Assembly: GCA_945870175.1 (NCBI GenBank)
Contig: CAMBRJ010000228.1
Location: 1 to 5,523, forward strand
Direction of reading: 5' to 3'
Origin: Gemmatimonas phototrophica
Lineage (GTDB): Bacteria > Gemmatimonadota > Gemmatimonadetes > Gemmatimonadales > Gemmatimonadaceae
Length of the DNA stretch: 5,523 nucleotides
Shown: positions 4,599 to 5,523 of the stretch, one piece after another
How positions within the stretch are numbered: position 1 is the stretch's first letter
Layout: each line of letters begins with the position of its first letter
Program-made: the position numbers and the translations under genes
Notes under the pieces: generated by a model
Told to the model about the DNA's origin: nothing
Database searches by the model: none
What the model saw: only the letters and a program-made list of their open reading frames with translations

Positions 4599-5523
4599 CG
4601 GTTAGCGGCGACGGCGTGCAGGAGCGCGTCGGCGATACGATCAAGCGGCAGCACGTCCACTGCCGCATCGAGCTTGACCGCTTCACGCGGCATGCCGTAT
4701 ACCACACACGTCTCCTCGTTCTGCGCGACGGTATAGGCCCCGGCTTCACGCATGGCCAGCAGCCCTTTGGCGCCATCGGCGCCCATACCGGTCAGCAAGG
4801 CGCCCACGGCATTGCGTCCGGCGCTGCGGGCAACGCTCTGGAAAAGCACGTCGACGGCGGGCCGCTGGTGATGCACCTTGGGCCCGTCCTTTACGCGCAC
4901 CGCCCACCGTGCGCCGCTGGCCTGCAGCACGAGGTGCTTGCCACCCGGCGCCACGAGTGCGAGCCCCGGCACGACGAAGTCCCCGTCTGTCGCTTCCTGC
5001 ACGCGCATCGCGCACACCTGATCGAGGCGCTTGGCGAAGGACCGGGTAAAGTGCTCGGGCATGTGCTGCACGATCACCGTGCCCGGTGCATCAACCGGGA
5101 AACGACGGAGCACCTGTTCGAGAGCTTGCGTGCCACCGGTCGAGGCACCGAGCGCGATGATTTTGTTGGTGGCGTTGAGTGACGCGATCGCCGAGCGGCC
5201 GGGCACGGGCGGGGCCTCCGGCGTGTCCATGCGCTTCACCACCCGCGCGTGCGACGCGGCGCGGACGGCGCGCACCAGCTCCTCCGCGACATCGCCGGCG
5301 GCGAGCGAGGAACCCGGCTTGGCGATGACGTCCACGGCGCCGAGCGCGAGGGCGCGCAGCGCGGTCTCGCTGTTGGCGGGCGTGAGCGAACTCACCACCA
5401 CCACGGGCAGCGGGAAGTGCCGCATCAGTTTGGACAGGAACGACAGGCCGTCCATGCGCGGCATTTCGATGTCCAGCGTGATCACGTCGGGCCGCAGCTG
5501 CGCAATACGCTCGCGCGCGACGT
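4592..5523 (-). CDS. cheB: CheB, chemotaxis protein-glutamate methylesterase, 5' end cut by window edge
   Basis: CheB removes methyl groups from glutamates of chemoreceptors (and deamidates glutamines), resetting adaptation after phosphorylation by CheA. The window holds about 309 residues; by alignment to the family about 40 N-terminal residues lie beyond the right edge. The receiver domain shows the phospho-acceptor aspartate in TLDIEMPRMDG (codon at 5473-5471) and the conserved lysine in VIAKPG. A linker of about 40 residues leads to the methylesterase domain with its complete catalytic triad: serine in ALGASTGG (codon about 5143-5141), histidine in VIVQHMPEHF (codon about 5065-5063) and aspartate in GMGADGAKG (codon about 4777-4775). 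The CheB loops VAPGGKHL and DGPKVHHQRPAVDVLF are also present. The protein should be cytoplasmic and active. It is probably the last gene of a chemotaxis operon extending rightwards, since it ends facing the kinase gene 26 bp away. Confidence 0.97.
   Translation of the reverse strand, partial: VARERIAQLRPDVITLDIEMPRMDGLSFLSKLMRHFPLPVVVVSSLTPANSETALRALALGAVDVIAKPGSSLAAGDVAEELVRAVRAASHARVVKRMDTPEAPPVPGRSAIASLNATNKIIALGASTGGTQALEQVLRRFPVDAPGTVIVQHMPEHFTRSFAKRLDQVCAMRVQEATDGDFVVPGLALVAPGGKHLVLQASGARWAVRVKDGPKVHHQRPAVDVLFQSVARSAGRNAVGALLTGMGADGAKGLLAMREAGAYTVAQNEETCVVYGMPREAVKLDAAVDVLPLDRIADALLHAVAANRA

Noticed and set aside
4247..5182. 311-codon open frame on the plus strand across the kinase end and cheB
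   Set aside because: It overlaps the kinase in another frame and is antisense to cheB, whose catalytic motifs are intact; no domain is recognisable.

Overview
The window is GC-rich throughout and consists of tightly packed genes, six of seven on the minus strand, with short intergenic gaps. The gene content (a gram-negative-style chemotaxis methylesterase, an SPFH membrane protein, an SRPBCC-SDR fusion and a secreted protein with a classical signal peptide) suggests a free-living, motile, high-GC bacterium. The flavour reminds me of Gemmatimonadota, but that is an impression from memory and nothing in the window proves the phylum.

Layout, left to right. Positions 1-589 (minus) hold the N-terminal part of an SPFH/band-7 membrane protein, cut by the window edge. 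Just upstream and overlapping it by 17 bp is a small one-helix membrane protein with a CxxH...CxxC putative zinc site (573-833, minus). The 834-1136 gap holds a candidate promoter, a perfect 10-bp inverted repeat with a 5-base centre (917-941) that looks like an operator, and a striking palindromic intergenic element (963-1134) with 48-bp arms flanked by hexamer repeats. A minus-strand cluster follows: an SRPBCC-SDR fusion of the TIGR01777 type (1137-2543), an AlkA-like DNA glycosylase (2559-3212, GTG start) and a secreted protein of unknown function (3220-3816). The spacers between them are 15 and 7 bp, so they are probably one transcript. A 74-bp divergent promoter region (3817-3890) separates this cluster from the only plus-strand gene, a short soluble histidine kinase (3891-4565). 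That kinase converges, across 26 bp and a GC-rich hairpin, on the end of cheB (4592 to the right edge, minus), which lacks only its N-terminal part.

How the genes may work together: the two left-hand genes look translationally coupled and both products should sit at the membrane. The three-gene cluster mixes DNA-base repair, an NAD(P)-binding enzyme and a secreted protein, and I see no shared pathway. CheB probably ends a chemotaxis operon lying to the right of the window. The short kinase has no sensor or receiver of its own and no visible partner, so any link to CheB is only positional.

I did not find a convincing new multi-gene system. The best candidates for something undescribed are the palindromic repeat element at 963-1134, the small CxxH/CxxC membrane protein coupled to the SPFH protein, and the sensorless kinase with a possibly leaderless message.
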